DNA of 64,000 nucleotides from Burkholderia sp. Bp8963 (GCF_003854275.1 NZ_QTQP01000010.1:124001-188000); one strand, 5' to 3'. Positions 47,790 through 58,653 are shown, counted from the first letter of the stretch. The notes: generated by a model from the letters alone, not told the origin. Numbers and translations: made by a program.

Positions 47790-47891
47790 GGAATCCTTCG
47801 AACGGGTGAAGCGGCGCGGCCGGACAGGGCGCGGCGGCGCGGGACAAGAGGGCAGCCGTCGCGTTGCGACGGACCGGCGTTCAAAGGCGCT

Positions 47892-47897
47892 ATTGTA
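47892..47897 (-). promoter_or_regulatory. -10-like hexamer upstream of ychF
   Basis: TACAAT on the minus strand, about 100 bases before ychF. The same hexamer precedes ettA and the DUF1415 gene. No good -35 found. Confidence 0.45.
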
Positions 47898-48026
47898 CCG
47901 TGCTGACGCGCCGGTTTCCGGTGATCGGCCGAACGGCCGGCTTCGCGGGGCGGCCGCGGCCACGCCGTCGCGCGGTTCCCCTGATTTCCCGCAAAGTCCG
48001 GCCGCATAAGGGTTTGGCCCCGCGGC

Positions 48027-48032
48027 TATAAT
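48027..48032 (+). promoter_or_regulatory. Perfect -10 box abutting the UbiH-family start
   Basis: TATAAT ends seven bases before an in-frame ATG at 48040, so transcription would begin at or next to that codon and give a leaderless message. There is no ribosome-binding site before 48040. No -35 consensus is evident. Confidence 0.5.
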
Positions 48033-48039
48033 GCCCGCC

Positions 48040-49209
48040 ATGACTGCCCATCATACTTTCGACGTCGCCGTGGTCGGCGGCGGGCTCGTCGGCAAGACGG
48101 CCGCGCTCGCGCTGACCCAGTCCGGCTACAAGACCGCTTTGCTCGCCCAGCCGGCGACGCCGCGTCCCGCCGACCTCGCCTTCGACACCCGCGTGTACGC
48201 GCTGTCGTCCAGTTCGCAGGCGCTGCTCGAACGGCTGCGCGTCTGGCAGGCGCTCGATCACAGCCGCCTGTCGCCCGTCTACGACATGCGCGTCTACGGC
48301 GATGCGCACGCCGAGCTCCATTTCTCCGCGTACCAGGCCTCGGTGCCGCAGCTCGCGTGGATCGTCGAATCGTCGCTGATCGAGGCCTCGCTCGACGCCG
48401 CGCTGCGGTTCCAGCCGAACCTGACGTGGTTTGACGCGCGCGCGCAGGGCTTCGACGTGCGCGACGACGCGGCCGTGCTCACCCTGTCGTCGGGGCAGGT
48501 GCTCGAGGCTGACCTGCTCGTCGGTGCGGACGGCGCGCATTCGTGGGTGCGCTCGCAAATGGGGGCCAGGGTGGAGCGGCGCGATTACCGGCAGACCGGC
48601 GTCGTCGCGAACTTCAAGGCGTCGCTGCCGCACCGCGAAACGGCCTACCAATGGTTCCGCGACGGCGAGATCGTTGCGCTGCTGCCTTTGCCGGACGGCC
48701 ATGTGTCGCTCGTCTGGTCGGCGCACACCGCGCACGCGGACGAGTTGCTGACGCTCGATCCCGCGCAGCTCGCGGCCGAGGTCGAGCGTGTGTCGCACGG
48801 GCAGGTCGGCACGCTCGACTGTGTGACGCCGGCGGCCGGCTTCCCGCTTGCACTGCAGACCGTCGACAAGCTGATCGCGCCCCGTGTCGCGCTCGTCGGC
48901 GACGCGGCGCACCTGATCCATCCGCTTGCGGGCCAGGGGATGAACCTCGGGCTGCGCGACGTCGCCGCGCTCGCCGATGCGATCGCGAACAAGGAGAGCT
49001 TCCGCAACCTTGGCGATACCGTGCTGTTGCGCCGCTACGAGCGGTCGCGCCGCGAGGACATCCGCGCGCTGATGATCGCGACCGACGGCCTGCAGCGGCT
49101 GTTTGCGGTGCCCGGTTCGTTCGCGAAGGCGGTGCGCAATGCAGGCATGGCGTTCGTCGGCGCGCAACCGCTCGTCAAGCGCTGGCTCGTGTCGAGCGCG
49201 CTCGGCTGA
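48040..49209 (+). CDS. UbiH/UbiF/COQ6-family FAD monooxygenase
   Basis: 389 residues from the ATG at 48040 (392 from 48031). The FAD-binding fold shows [15 protein letters not shown] at the N-terminus, [13 protein letters not shown] in the middle and [20 protein letters not shown] near residue 290, the last being the ubiquinone-hydroxylase signature. It should hydroxylate the ubiquinone ring at one of three positions; which one cannot be told. The start is ambiguous because a perfect -10 box overlaps the first ATG. It precedes dsbC by 90 bases. Confidence 0.9.
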   Translation: MTAHHTFDVAVVGGGLVGKTAALALTQSGYKTALLAQPATPRPADLAFDTRVYALSSSSQALLERLRVWQALDHSRLSPVYDMRVYGDAHAELHFSAYQASVPQLAWIVESSLIEASLDAALRFQPNLTWFDARAQGFDVRDDAAVLTLSSGQVLEADLLVGADGAHSWVRSQMGARVERRDYRQTGVVANFKASLPHRETAYQWFRDGEIVALLPLPDGHVSLVWSAHTAHADELLTLDPAQLAAEVERVSHGQVGTLDCVTPAAGFPLALQTVDKLIAPRVALVGDAAHLIHPLAGQGMNLGLRDVAALADAIANKESFRNLGDTVLLRRYERSRREDIRALMIATDGLQRLFAVPGSFAKAVRNAGMAFVGAQPLVKRWLVSSALG

Positions 49210-49299
49210 TCGAACCTTCGTATACTTCCCCGGTCGGAGACGATTCCGTAACGGCGTACACTGTGCCGTGCATTCCGATTGAGCTGAAGGAAGAATTCG

Positions 49300-50028
49300 A
49301 TGAAAAAAACGATCCGCATCGCGTCGCTGGTGCTTGCTGTCGCAGCGGCGACGCTGGGCTGCACTGCGCAGGCTGACCAGACCACCGACAAACTGAAGGC
49401 GACGCTGCAATCGCGTCTCGGCGGCGACGCGCCGATCAAGAGCGTGTCGAAATCGCCGGTCGCCGGCCTGTACGAAGTGAACGTCGGCTCGCAGATCATC
49501 TACAGCGACGCATCGGGCGACTACGTGCTGCTCGGCGATCTGGTCGACGCGAAGACGCGCAAGAACCTGACCGAAGCGCGCCTCGCCGAAATCAACAAGG
49601 TCGATTTCGCGAGCCTGCCGGTTTCGAACGCGATCAAGGTCGTCAAGGGCAACGGCGCACGCAAGATCGCCGTGTTCTCGGATCCGAACTGCCCGTATTG
49701 CAAGCGGCTCGAAACGACGCTGCAGTCGGTCGACAACATCACCGTCTACACGTTCCTGTATCCGGTGCTGTCGCCGGATTCGACCGCGAAGTCGAAGGCG
49801 ATCTGGTGCGCGACCGACCGCGTGAAGACGTGGGAGAGCTGGATGCTCGACCATCGCGTGCCGACGAACGCCGCGAGCTGCGACACGAGCGCGCTCGACA
49901 AGAACCTCGCGCTCGGCCGCGGGATGAATGTCACCGGCACGCCGACGATCTTCCTGCCGGACGGCCGCCGCCTGCCGGGCGCGGTGACCGCCGAGCAGCT
50001 GAACGAGGCGCTCGCTTCGAGCAAGTAA
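49300..50028 (+). CDS. dsbC: DsbC, periplasmic disulfide isomerase
   Basis: 242 residues: a signal peptide (about 1-26), an N-terminal dimerisation domain and a C-terminal thioredoxin fold with the active site C131-P-Y-C134 and the cis-Pro loop GTPTIF. A second Cys pair (WCATD and ASCDTS) is as in E. coli DsbC. It reshuffles wrong disulfides, kept reduced by DsbD. AAGGAAG precedes the ATG. The Cys at position 21 in TLGC could alternatively be a lipobox, but the dimer and isomerase features favour a soluble protein. Confidence 0.93.
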   Translation: MKKTIRIASLVLAVAAATLGCTAQADQTTDKLKATLQSRLGGDAPIKSVSKSPVAGLYEVNVGSQIIYSDASGDYVLLGDLVDAKTRKNLTEARLAEINKVDFASLPVSNAIKVVKGNGARKIAVFSDPNCPYCKRLETTLQSVDNITVYTFLYPVLSPDSTAKSKAIWCATDRVKTWESWMLDHRVPTNAASCDTSALDKNLALGRGMNVTGTPTIFLPDGRRLPGAVTAEQLNEALASSK

Positions 50029-50135
50029 CCGACTGACGCACCGGGCCGCGAGGCCCGGCCGGCGAGGGGCGCACAGGGCTTCGGTCCGGCGCCTCTCGTC
50101 GTTTCCGCTGCCGCAATCCCGACCCGACCTCCACG

Positions 50136-51938
50136 ATGAAAACGCCCATCCGCTATTCGATTGCTCCGAAAGATCTTGCCGCGCACCTGTTCGAAGTGTC
50201 CGTGACGGTCGCCGATCCCGATCCCGAAGGCCAGCGGTTCGTGCTGCCCGCGTGGATTCCGGGCAGCTACCTCGTGCGCGAGTTCGCGCGCAACATCGTC
50301 ACGCTGCAGGCATTCAACGACGCGGGCCGCAAGGTGCGGATCGCGAAGAACGACAAGCACACCTGGCAGGCCGCGCCGGTGAAGGGTGCGCTGACGCTGC
50401 GCTACGACGTGTATGCATGGGACCTGTCGGTGCGCTCCGCGTACCTCGACGACAACGGCGGCTTCTTCAACGGCACCGCGGTGTTCCTGAGCGTCGCCGG
50501 CCGCGAGGATGCGCCGTGCGAAGTCGAGATCGCGAAGCCCGCGGGTGCCGCGTTCCGTGGGTGGCGCGTCGCGACCGCGTTGCCGGAGGCGCGCGGCACG
50601 AAGCGCTATGCGTTCGGCGCGTACCGAGCATCGAACTACGACGAACTGGCCGACCATCCGGTGACGATCGGCGAATTCGCGCTCGCGACATTCGACGCGC
50701 ATGGCGTGCCGCACGATATCGTGATTGCGGGTCGCGTGACGCAGCTCGACATGGAACGGCTCCGCGCGGACCTGAAGCGCGTATGCGAGGCGCAGATCGC
50801 GCTGTTCGAGCCGAAGTCGAAGAAGGCGCCGATGGATCGCTACGTGTTCATGACGCTCGCCGTCAGCGATGGCTACGGCGGCCTCGAGCATCGCGCGTCG
50901 ACCGCGCTGATCTGCAACCGCACCGATCTGCCGGCGAAGGGGCGCCCGGAAACGTCGGAAGGCTATCGCACGTATCTCGGCCTCTGCAGCCATGAGTACT
51001 TCCATACGTGGAACGTGAAGCGCATCAAGCCGGCGGCGTTCGTGCCGTACGACCTGACGCAGGAAAACTACACGTCGCTGCTGTGGCTGTTCGAGGGCTT
51101 CACGTCGTATTACGACGACCTGATGCTCGTGCGCAGCGGGCTGATGTCGCAGGACGAATACTTCGCGGCGCTCGGCCGCACGATCGGCGGCGTGCAGCGC
51201 GGCACCGGCCGCCTGAAGCAGAGCGTCGCCGAAAGCTCGTTCGACGCGTGGATCAAGTACTACCGGCAGGACGAGAACGCGACCAACGCGATCGTCAGCT
51301 ACTACACGAAGGGCTCGCTCGTCGCGCTCGCGTTCGATCTCGCGATCCGCGCGCAGACCCGCCACCGCAAGTCGCTCGACGACGTGATGCGGCTGCTCTG
51401 GCAGCGCTACGGCCGCGATTTCTATCACGGCACGCAGGCGGGCGTCGGCGAGGACGAAGTCGAGGCGCTGATCGAAGAAGCGACCGGCGTCGCGCTCGGC
51501 CGCCTGTTCGCCGATGCGGTGCACGGCACCCGCGACCTGCCGTTTGCCGAACTGCTCGCGCCGTTCGGCGTGACGCTCGCACCGGATTTCGGCGCGAACG
51601 GCGCGCTGGCAAAGCCGACGATCGGCGCGCGCCTGCGCGGTGGCGCGGACTGCACGCTGGCGGCGGTCTACGAAGGCGCCGCCGCGCATCAGGCGGGGCT
51701 GTCGGCCGGCGACACGCTGATCGCGGTCGACGGGCTGCGCGTGACCGGCGCGAATCTCGACGCGCTGCTCGCGCGCTACCGGCCGGGCGACAAGGTCGAG
51801 ATCCACGCGTTCCGCCGCGACGAGCTGCGCACCGCAAAGCTGAAGCTCGACGGCCCCGAGGTCGCGCGCTACAAGTTCACCGCCGCAGCGAAGCCGGCGG
51901 CGCAGCGGAGCGCACGCGAAGCCTGGCTCAACGGCTGA
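50136..51938 (+). CDS. M61-family (glycyl aminopeptidase-like) metallopeptidase with PDZ domain
   Basis: 600 residues. An N-terminal beta domain is followed by a catalytic domain with the zinc motif HEYFHTWNVKRIKP (HExxH) and the third ligand Glu in LLWLFEGFTSYY, then a C-terminal PDZ domain (GAAAHQAGLSAGDTLIAVDG). This is the M61 family, typified by the Sphingomonas glycyl aminopeptidase. No signal peptide is visible, so it is likely cytosolic. Neither neighbour suggests a specific role. Confidence 0.92.
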   Translation: MKTPIRYSIAPKDLAAHLFEVSVTVADPDPEGQRFVLPAWIPGSYLVREFARNIVTLQAFNDAGRKVRIAKNDKHTWQAAPVKGALTLRYDVYAWDLSVRSAYLDDNGGFFNGTAVFLSVAGREDAPCEVEIAKPAGAAFRGWRVATALPEARGTKRYAFGAYRASNYDELADHPVTIGEFALATFDAHGVPHDIVIAGRVTQLDMERLRADLKRVCEAQIALFEPKSKKAPMDRYVFMTLAVSDGYGGLEHRASTALICNRTDLPAKGRPETSEGYRTYLGLCSHEYFHTWNVKRIKPAAFVPYDLTQENYTSLLWLFEGFTSYYDDLMLVRSGLMSQDEYFAALGRTIGGVQRGTGRLKQSVAESSFDAWIKYYRQDENATNAIVSYYTKGSLVALAFDLAIRAQTRHRKSLDDVMRLLWQRYGRDFYHGTQAGVGEDEVEALIEEATGVALGRLFADAVHGTRDLPFAELLAPFGVTLAPDFGANGALAKPTIGARLRGGADCTLAAVYEGAAAHQAGLSAGDTLIAVDGLRVTGANLDALLARYRPGDKVEIHAFRRDELRTAKLKLDGPEVARYKFTAAAKPAAQRSAREAWLNG

Positions 51939-52086
51939 GCGAACGGGCTCCGGTAATCAGGGCGCGACCAAGCATTGTTCTGCTGTTGCAACAATCCGTC
52001 GCCCTGAACCCGCTTTTTCGGGATGGGGTGGCCACGCACAATGGCGTCACTCGCGCTGCTGAAGCGCAACCCAACCGGAGCCTGAC

Positions 52087-52683
52087 ATGACGACCATTCT
52101 GCAAATCAATTCCGCAGCGCGCTCGCAAGGCGCGCAGTCCACGCTGCTGGCCAACGAACTGACGGCAAAGCTGCAACAATCGAACCCCGGCGCGAAGGTC
52201 GTGGTTCGCAACCTGCTGACCGACGCGCTGCCGCATCTCGACGAATCGGTGCTCGGTGCGTTCTTCACGCCGGCCGACCAGCGCAACGCGGAACAGAATG
52301 CGATCGTCGCGAAGAGCGATGCGTTGATCGCCGAACTGCAAGCGGCTGATATCGTCGTGATCGGCGCCCCGATGTACAACTTCGGCGTGTCGTCGCAACT
52401 GAAGACGTACTTCGACTGGATCGCCCGCGCCGGCGTCACGTTCCGTTACACCGAGAACGGTCCGGAAGGCCTGATCAAGGGCAAGAAGGTGCACGTGGTG
52501 ACTGCACGCGGCGGCAAGTACGCCGGCACGCCGAACGACAGCCAGACGCCGTTCCTGCGTACGTTCCTCGGTTTCGTCGGCATGACCGACGTGAACTTCA
52601 TCTACGCGGAAGGCCTGAACCTCGGGCCGGATTCGCAAAGCGCGTCTCTCGCCAGCGCACGCGAGGCGATCGCCGCCGCTTGA
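52087..52683 (+). CDS. azoR: AzoR, FMN-dependent NADH-azoreductase
   Basis: 198 residues with a flavodoxin-like fold: the phosphate-binding [10 protein letters not shown] loop, [17 protein letters not shown] (FMN contact) and [11 protein letters not shown]. AzoR reduces quinones and azo dyes by two electrons and protects against thiol and quinone stress. GGAG precedes the ATG. The upstream gap contains TTGTT/AACAA inverted repeats (51974-51993) that could be regulatory. It converges with ung across a terminator. Confidence 0.93.
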   Translation: MTTILQINSAARSQGAQSTLLANELTAKLQQSNPGAKVVVRNLLTDALPHLDESVLGAFFTPADQRNAEQNAIVAKSDALIAELQAADIVVIGAPMYNFGVSSQLKTYFDWIARAGVTFRYTENGPEGLIKGKKVHVVTARGGKYAGTPNDSQTPFLRTFLGFVGMTDVNFIYAEGLNLGPDSQSASLASAREAIAAA

Positions 52684-52746
52684 TATCGCTAGATATCGCT
52701 TGATGCCGGCTGCAACGGGCGCGGTGCGCCCGTCTGCGCGACCATA

Positions 52747-52784
52747 AAAGAACGCCGCGTACCGGAAGGTGCGCGGCGTTTTTG
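52747..52784. terminator. Bidirectional terminator between azoR and ung
   Basis: AACGCCGCG (52751-52759) pairs with CGCGGCGTT (52772-52780), with AAAAG before and TTTTT after. Confidence 0.9.
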
Positions 52785-52823
52785 CATGCGTCGTGGCCGA
52801 AGCGGCTCGGCGGCCGACGCGGG

Positions 52824-53747
52824 TTACGCGAGCGTCTCGGCTTCGTCCGGCAGGCGCCAGTCGATCGCGTCGCGGCCGTGCGCGACGAGGTAGTCGTTCG
52901 CGAGCGTGAAATGGCGGCAGCCGAGGAAGCCGCGGTGCGCCGACAGCGGCGACGGATGCGGCGCCTCGAGCACGCAATGCGCGTTCGCGTCGAACAGCGC
53001 GCGCTTGGCCTGCGCGTGCGCGCCCCACAGCATGAATACGAGCCCGCGATGGCGGTTCGCCAGTTCGTGGATCAGCGTGTCCGTGCATTGCTCCCAGCCG
53101 CGTTTCGCGTGGCTCGCGGCTGCGCCGCGCTCGACCGTCAGCACGGTGTTGAGCAGCAGCACGCCCTGGCGCGCCCACGTGTCGAGACAGCCGTGACGCG
53201 GCGTGTCGTGCCCGAAGTTCGCGGCGATTTCCTTGAAGATGTTGCGCAGCGACGGCGGCGGCTTCACCGCGGGCGGCACCGAGAATGCGAGGCCGTGTGC
53301 CTGAGGCGTGCCGCGGTCGTCGCCGTGATACGGGTCCTGGCCCAGGATCACGACCTTCACGTCGTCCGGGCTCGTGAGCCGCAGCGCACGGAACACGTCG
53401 GTTGGATAGACGGTCTTGCCGGCCGTGCGCTCGTCGTCGACGAAGCGGCACAGCGGCGCGTAGGCGTCGCTATCGGTGAACGGCTTGAGGACGTCGCGCC
53501 ATGCACGCGGCAGCGCATCGAATTGCGCGGCGAGATGCAGGACGCTGTCCGGCGCGCGCGATGTGGTCGCGGGGGGCGCGGGGGCTGCGGGGGTCGCGCG
53601 TGCCGGGGCGGTGCTGGCGGCGGCGGCGGGTGAGGCCGATGCAGCCGATGCGTCAGATGGAGCCGATCCGGCCGGGGTATCGGGCACGGGATCGTCGAAC
53701 AGCGACGCCTGCTGTTGCGGCGCGCGGGAGGTCTTGCGGGTTGCCAT
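52824..53747 (-). CDS. ung: Uracil-DNA glycosylase with N-terminal extension
   Basis: 307 residues; E. coli Ung has about 229. The catalytic domain has GQDPYHG (general base Asp138), the uracil-pocket Ser/Asn region (LLLNTVLTV) and the DNA-intercalation loop HPSPLSAHRG. It removes uracil from DNA. The extra N-terminal 65 residues are Ala/Pro/Thr-rich and disordered-looking, led by QASLF at residues 13-17, which fits the beta-clamp-binding pentapeptide. The start six bases after the CYTH gene stop places ung at the end of the trp operon run. Confidence 0.95.
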   Translation of the reverse strand: MATRKTSRAPQQQASLFDDPVPDTPAGSAPSDASAASASPAAAASTAPARATPAAPAPPATTSRAPDSVLHLAAQFDALPRAWRDVLKPFTDSDAYAPLCRFVDDERTAGKTVYPTDVFRALRLTSPDDVKVVILGQDPYHGDDRGTPQAHGLAFSVPPAVKPPPSLRNIFKEIAANFGHDTPRHGCLDTWARQGVLLLNTVLTVERGAAASHAKRGWEQCTDTLIHELANRHRGLVFMLWGAHAQAKRALFDANAHCVLEAPHPSPLSAHRGFLGCRHFTLANDYLVAHGRDAIDWRLPDEAETLA

Positions 53748-53753
53748 GCGTGA

Positions 53754-54380
53754 TTATTGCGCGCGCAGCCGGTAGCCGCGCTGCGCCTTGCTGATGTTTT
53801 CGGGAGTGAGGCCGGGCAGCGCCTGCTGCAGTTCGGCGGCGAGCGTCGCGAGCGCCGCTTCCGGTCCGTCGAGCAGTTCGAGTTCGATTTCGCTGATCGG
53901 TTCACGGCGCGTCGCATCGTTGGTCTCGACGATGATCTCGCCGAGATCCACCGCGGCTTCGATGGTCGCACCGCCGAGCGCGATGCGCCACAGCGTGCGC
54001 GAGAAATCGGTGCGGAACAGCGCGTGCAGCGCGGGCGCCGCGTCGCGCAGCGCGGCGCTTGCGTCAGGCACGTCGCATGCGGCGACGAGCGCGTCGATCT
54101 CGAGCGCGTCGCCGGCCACCGGCAGTTCCCATTCATGGCGCTGATGCAGTCCGCCCACCGCGGTGCCGACCGTCTTGAACGTCTGCAGCCAGCCCTGCGG
54201 CGCGCGGCGCACCCGCACCGCGCTCTTCGAGCGGGCGAGCGCGAGATCCGGCGTGTCGTAGTAGACGTTCGCGAGCGCGATCTCGCGGCCAGCTTCGCCC
54301 GTCAGCGTCACGAAAAATTGCCGCGCGGCGTCGGCCTGGCCGGCCGGCAGCGCGAGCTTGATTTCCTTCTCGATCGCCAT
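53754..54380 (-). CDS. CYTH-domain protein (inorganic triphosphatase-like)
   Basis: 208 residues. The N-terminal ExExK motif (EKEIKL, Glu4, Glu6, Lys8) and the pattern VYYDTPDLALARSKSAVRVRR identify the CYTH triphosphate-tunnel fold. Such proteins hydrolyse inorganic triphosphate or bind nucleotide triphosphates. It lacks the C-terminal CHAD domain found on E. coli YgiF. Its ATG shares a base with the trpC stop (TGATG), so it is coupled to the trp operon, and ung follows after six bases. Confidence 0.9.
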   Translation of the reverse strand: MAIEKEIKLALPAGQADAARQFFVTLTGEAGREIALANVYYDTPDLALARSKSAVRVRRAPQGWLQTFKTVGTAVGGLHQRHEWELPVAGDALEIDALVAACDVPDASAALRDAAPALHALFRTDFSRTLWRIALGGATIEAAVDLGEIIVETNDATRREPISEIELELLDGPEAALATLAAELQQALPGLTPENISKAQRGYRLRAQ

Positions 54381-55165
54381 CAGAAGAACATCCGTGCGAG
54401 TTCGGCGCCCGGCTGCTCGGCGCGCATGAACGCCTCGCCGACGAGGAACGTGTTCACGTTCGCCGCGCGCATCGTGTCGACGTCGGTGCGCGACAGGATG
54501 CCCGACTCGGTCACGACGATGCGGTCCGACGGAACCATGTCGAGCATGTCGAGCGTCGTCTGGATCGACGTCTCGAACGTGCGCAGGTTGCGGTTGTTGA
54601 TGCCGACGAGCGGCGTCTTCAGCGTGAGCGCCTGCTCCATCTCGTTGCGGTCGTGCACTTCGACCAGCACCGCGAGCCCGAGCGAATGCGCATACGCCTC
54701 GAGGTCCTGCATCAGCGGCGTGTCGAGCGCGGCGGCGATCAGCAGGATTGCGTCGGCGCCCATCGCGCGCGCTTCGAGGATCTGGTACGCATCGACGATG
54801 AAGTCCTTGCGCAGCACCGGCAGCGTGCAGGCCGCGCGCGCTTCCTCCAGATAGCGGATACCTCCCTGGAAGAACTGTTCGTCGGTCAGCACCGACAGGC
54901 ACGCGGCGCCGTGCGACGCATACGAGCGGGCGATATCGGCCGGCACGAAGTGCTCGCGCAGCACGCCCTTCGACGGGCTGGCCTTCTTGATTTCGGCGAT
55001 CACGGCCGCGTGGCCGGCCGTGTGCTTCGCGCGCAGTGCGCCGACGAAGTCGCGCAGGTCGCGCGCGGATGCGTCCAGCTTCAGCGCTTCGAGCGGTGTG
55101 CTGCGCATGGCCGCCGCGACTTCTTCGCGCTTGACGGCAATGATTCGTTCGAGAATGTCGCTCAT
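54380..55165 (-). CDS. trpC: Indole-3-glycerol phosphate synthase
   Basis: 261 residues, a TIM barrel. It closes the indole ring from carboxyphenylaminodeoxyribulose phosphate in tryptophan synthesis. Diagnostic blocks are [11 protein letters not shown] (catalytic Lys), [22 protein letters not shown] and [11 protein letters not shown]. It is monofunctional, with no fused TrpF. The ATG at 55165 starts [16 protein letters not shown]. Confidence 0.97.
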   Translation of the reverse strand: MSDILERIIAVKREEVAAAMRSTPLEALKLDASARDLRDFVGALRAKHTAGHAAVIAEIKKASPSKGVLREHFVPADIARSYASHGAACLSVLTDEQFFQGGIRYLEEARAACTLPVLRKDFIVDAYQILEARAMGADAILLIAAALDTPLMQDLEAYAHSLGLAVLVEVHDRNEMEQALTLKTPLVGINNRNLRTFETSIQTTLDMLDMVPSDRIVVTESGILSRTDVDTMRAANVNTFLVGEAFMRAEQPGAELARMFF

Positions 55166-55235
55166 GGGAGTCTCGTGCGTAATTCGGGTTCGAAAGGCGT
55201 CGGGTTCGATGGGCTGTCGGGTTCGAAAGGGCGGA

Positions 55236-56267
55236 TCAGCGCTTGAACTGCTGCGTGAAGCGCACCAGTTCGTCGACCTTCGCGCGCGCGGTGCCGCTCG
55301 CGATCGCTTCGCGGGCGAGCTGGATGCCGTCGGCGATCGACGCGGCGACGTTCGCCGCATACAGCGCGGTGCCCGCGTTCAGCGTGACGATCTCGCGCGC
55401 GACGCCCGGCTGGTTGTCGAGCGCGCCGAGCAGCATCGCGCGCGATTCTTCGGCATTCTCCACCTTCAGCGTGCGGTTCGACACCATCTGCAGGCCGAAA
55501 TCTTCCGGATGGATCTCGTATTCGTGCACCTGGCCGTCGCGCAGCTCGCCGACGAGCGTCGCGGCGCCGAGCGACACCTCGTCCATTCCGTCCTTGCCGT
55601 ACACGACGAGCACGTGCTGCGCGCCGAGACGCTGCATCACGCGCACCTGGATGCCGACGAGGTCCGGATGGAACACGCCCATCAGCTGGTTCGGCGCACC
55701 GGCCGGGTTGGTCAGCGGGCCGAGGATGTTGAAGATCGTCCGCACGCCGAGCTCGCGGCGCACCGCCGCGATGTTCTTCATCGCCGGATGGTGGTTCGGC
55801 GCGAACATGAAGCCCATCCCGGTCTCCGCGATCGACGCGGCCACCTGGTCCGGCTGCAGGTCGATGTTCACACCGAGCGCCTCGAGCACGTCGGCGCTGC
55901 CGGACTTGCTCGACACGCCGCGGTTGCCATGCTTCGCGACCTTCGCGCCGGCCGCGGCCGTGACGAACATCGTCGCGGTCGAGATGTTGAACGTATGCGA
56001 GCCGTCGCCGCCGGTGCCGACGATGTCGACGAAGTTTGAATTGTCCGGCACCTCGACGTGGTTCGCGAATTCGCGCATCACGGTCGCGGCGGCGGTGATT
56101 TCACCGATCGTTTCCTTCTTCACGCGCAGGCCGGTGATGATCGCGGCGGCCATCACCGGCGACATGTCGCCGCGCATGATGAGCCGCATCAGGTGCAGCA
56201 TCTCGTCGTGGAAGATCTCGCGGTGCTCGATCGTGCGCTGCAGCGCTTCCTGGGGGGTGATCGTCAT
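55236..56267 (-). CDS. trpD: Anthranilate phosphoribosyltransferase
   Basis: 343 residues. It joins anthranilate to PRPP. The glycine-rich [14 protein letters not shown] and the [21 protein letters not shown] region (given in two blocks: [19 protein letters not shown]) bind PRPP and anthranilate. It is unfused to TrpG. The ATG at 56267 (MTITPQEAL) lies 13 bases after the trpG stop. Confidence 0.97.
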   Translation of the reverse strand: MTITPQEALQRTIEHREIFHDEMLHLMRLIMRGDMSPVMAAAIITGLRVKKETIGEITAAATVMREFANHVEVPDNSNFVDIVGTGGDGSHTFNISTATMFVTAAAGAKVAKHGNRGVSSKSGSADVLEALGVNIDLQPDQVAASIAETGMGFMFAPNHHPAMKNIAAVRRELGVRTIFNILGPLTNPAGAPNQLMGVFHPDLVGIQVRVMQRLGAQHVLVVYGKDGMDEVSLGAATLVGELRDGQVHEYEIHPEDFGLQMVSNRTLKVENAEESRAMLLGALDNQPGVAREIVTLNAGTALYAANVAASIADGIQLAREAIASGTARAKVDELVRFTQQFKR

Positions 56268-56280
56268 CGTGCGGCTCCGG

Positions 56281-56871
<591 letters not shown>

Positions 56872-56884
56872 GGTCAGTCTCCGG

Positions 56885-58378
56885 TCAGAAGTCGCTGTCG
56901 AGGCCGTCTTGGACCTGTTCGGCCGCACGCAGCACCGCGCGCGCCTTGTTCTCGGTCTCTTGCCATTCGGATTCGGGCACCGAATCCGCGACGACGCCGG
57001 CCGCCGCTTGCACATACAGGTTGCCGTTATGAATCAGGCCCGTGCGGATCGCGATCGCGAGATCCATCTCGCCCGAGAACGACAGGTAGCCGACGGCGCC
57101 GCCGTACAGCCCGCGCTTGATCGGCTCGAGCTCGTCGATCAGTTCCATCGCGCGCACCTTCGGCGCGCCCGACAGCGTGCCGGCCGGGAACGTCGCGCGC
57201 AGCACGTCGTAGTTCGTCATGCCGGGCTTCAGCTTGCCCTCGACCGAGCTGACGATGTGCTGCACGTGCGAGTACTTCTCGATCACCATCTTGTCGGTCA
57301 CCTGGACCGAACCGATTTCCGCGATGCGGCCCACGTCGTTGCGCGCGAGGTCGATCAGCATCACGTGCTCGGCGATCTCCTTTGGATCGTTGAGCAGCTC
57401 GGTCGCGAGCTCCGCGTCGCGCTCGGGCGTATTGCCGCGCGGACGCGTGCCGGCGAGCGGGCGGATCGTGACGATCTGGTCGTCGCCGCGCTTCTCCTGG
57501 CGCACGAGGATTTCCGGCGATGCACCGACCACGTGGAAATCGCCGAAGTTGTAGTAATACATGTACGGCGACGGATTCAGCGAGCGCAGCGCGCGGTACA
57601 GCGACAGCGGATTGTCGCGATACGGCTTCGTGAGACGCTGGCCGACCTGGATCTGCATCAGCTCGCCGGCCGCGATGTATTCCTTCGCCTGGCGCACGGC
57701 CGCCAGATAGTCTTCCTTCTTGAACTCGCGGAACGTCTCGGTGCGCACGCTTGCCGATGTGACGGGCGGCTGCACGGTTGCACGCAGCCGCTGCTTCAGC
57801 TCGCGCAGGCGCTGCTTCGCCTTCGTGTATGCCTCGGGCTGGCCCGGATCGGCGTAGGTGATCAGGTACAGCTTGCCAGCGAGGTTGTCGATCACCGCGA
57901 CGTCCTCGGTCAGCAGCAACTGGATGTCGGGCAGGCCGAGATCGTCGCGCGGTGCGGTGTGCGCGAGCTTCTTCTCGATGTAGCGCACCGCGTCGTAGCC
58001 GAAGTAGCCGGCGAGGCCGCCGCAGAAACGCGGCAGGCCAGGGCGCTGCGCGACCTTGAAGCGCGCCTGGAATGCGGCGATGAACTCGAACGGATCGCCG
58101 TCGTGCGTCTCGACGACCTGGCCGTCGCGCACCACTTCGGAGACGCCATTGCGGGTGCGCACGAGCGTGCGCGCCGGCAGGCCGATGAACGAATAGCGGC
58201 CGAAGCGTTCGCCGCCGACCACCGATTCGAGCAGGAACGAGTTGGCGCCGCTGCGTTCCGGCTGCGCCAGTTTCAGGTAGAGGGACAGCGGCGTTTCGAG
58301 ATCGGCGAGGGCTTCCGCGATCAGCGGAATGCGGTTGTAGCCTTCGTTCGCGAGCGATTGGAATTCGAGTTCGGTCAT
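56885..58378 (-). CDS. trpE: Anthranilate synthase component I
   Basis: 497 residues of the chorismate-binding family. TrpE converts chorismate and ammonia to anthranilate and is feedback-inhibited by tryptophan. The N-terminal [18 protein letters not shown] contains the LLES tryptophan-binding element. Catalytic blocks include [32 protein letters not shown] and IAIRTGLI. It is preceded by a leader-peptide attenuator 270 bases upstream. Confidence 0.97.
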   Translation of the reverse strand: MTELEFQSLANEGYNRIPLIAEALADLETPLSLYLKLAQPERSGANSFLLESVVGGERFGRYSFIGLPARTLVRTRNGVSEVVRDGQVVETHDGDPFEFIAAFQARFKVAQRPGLPRFCGGLAGYFGYDAVRYIEKKLAHTAPRDDLGLPDIQLLLTEDVAVIDNLAGKLYLITYADPGQPEAYTKAKQRLRELKQRLRATVQPPVTSASVRTETFREFKKEDYLAAVRQAKEYIAAGELMQIQVGQRLTKPYRDNPLSLYRALRSLNPSPYMYYYNFGDFHVVGASPEILVRQEKRGDDQIVTIRPLAGTRPRGNTPERDAELATELLNDPKEIAEHVMLIDLARNDVGRIAEIGSVQVTDKMVIEKYSHVQHIVSSVEGKLKPGMTNYDVLRATFPAGTLSGAPKVRAMELIDELEPIKRGLYGGAVGYLSFSGEMDLAIAIRTGLIHNGNLYVQAAAGVVADSVPESEWQETENKARAVLRAAEQVQDGLDSDF

Positions 58379-58600
58379 GTTCCGGTCCTGTTCGGGACGA
58401 GCGGCGGGATGCGCCGGGGATCACGGGGTGCTGCGCGGGCGCTGTCGGCGGAATGGCGGTCGATCGTGGTGTGCCTGGTGCCGGCGGGCGTGTTCCGGAG
58501 CGCGAGCGTCGCCAGCCTGCGACCGTCCCTGAACGCAAGCGTTCGGGTGCGGTAGGACTCGAGGTGGTGCGGCGATCGGCGCGCGGATGCGCAGCGAGAC
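58379..58600 (-). other. Spacer between attenuator and trpE
   Basis: 222 bases beyond the terminator and before trpE. An open frame continues here with no Trp and no family features; no second promoter was recognised. Confidence 0.5.
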
Positions 58601-58630
58601 AAAAAACGGCGCTGAAGACGTGCTTCAGCG
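58601..58630 (-). terminator. trp attenuator terminator
   Basis: On the minus strand CGCTGAAG (58630-58623) pairs with CTTCAGCG (58617-58610), followed by a short GC step and six T's (58606-58601). It lies between the trpL stop and trpE, so it ends transcription early unless an upstream hairpin prevents it. Confidence 0.85.
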
Positions 58631-58653
58631 TACCTCATCGAAGAGGTTAGCGC
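58628..58653 (-). promoter_or_regulatory. Candidate antiterminator hairpin of the trp attenuator
   Basis: Minus-strand ACCTC (58647-58643) pairs with GAGGT (58636-58632); an outer GCG/CGC extension (58653-58651 with 58630-58628) would use the first three bases of the terminator stem, making the two structures exclusive. The 5' arm overlaps the trpL stop codon. Confidence 0.55.

Noticed and set aside
58375..58638. 87-codon frame between the attenuator and trpE
   Set aside because: Starts inside the terminator structure, has no Trp, and shows no protein-like features; trpL at 58647-58721 explains the leader better.
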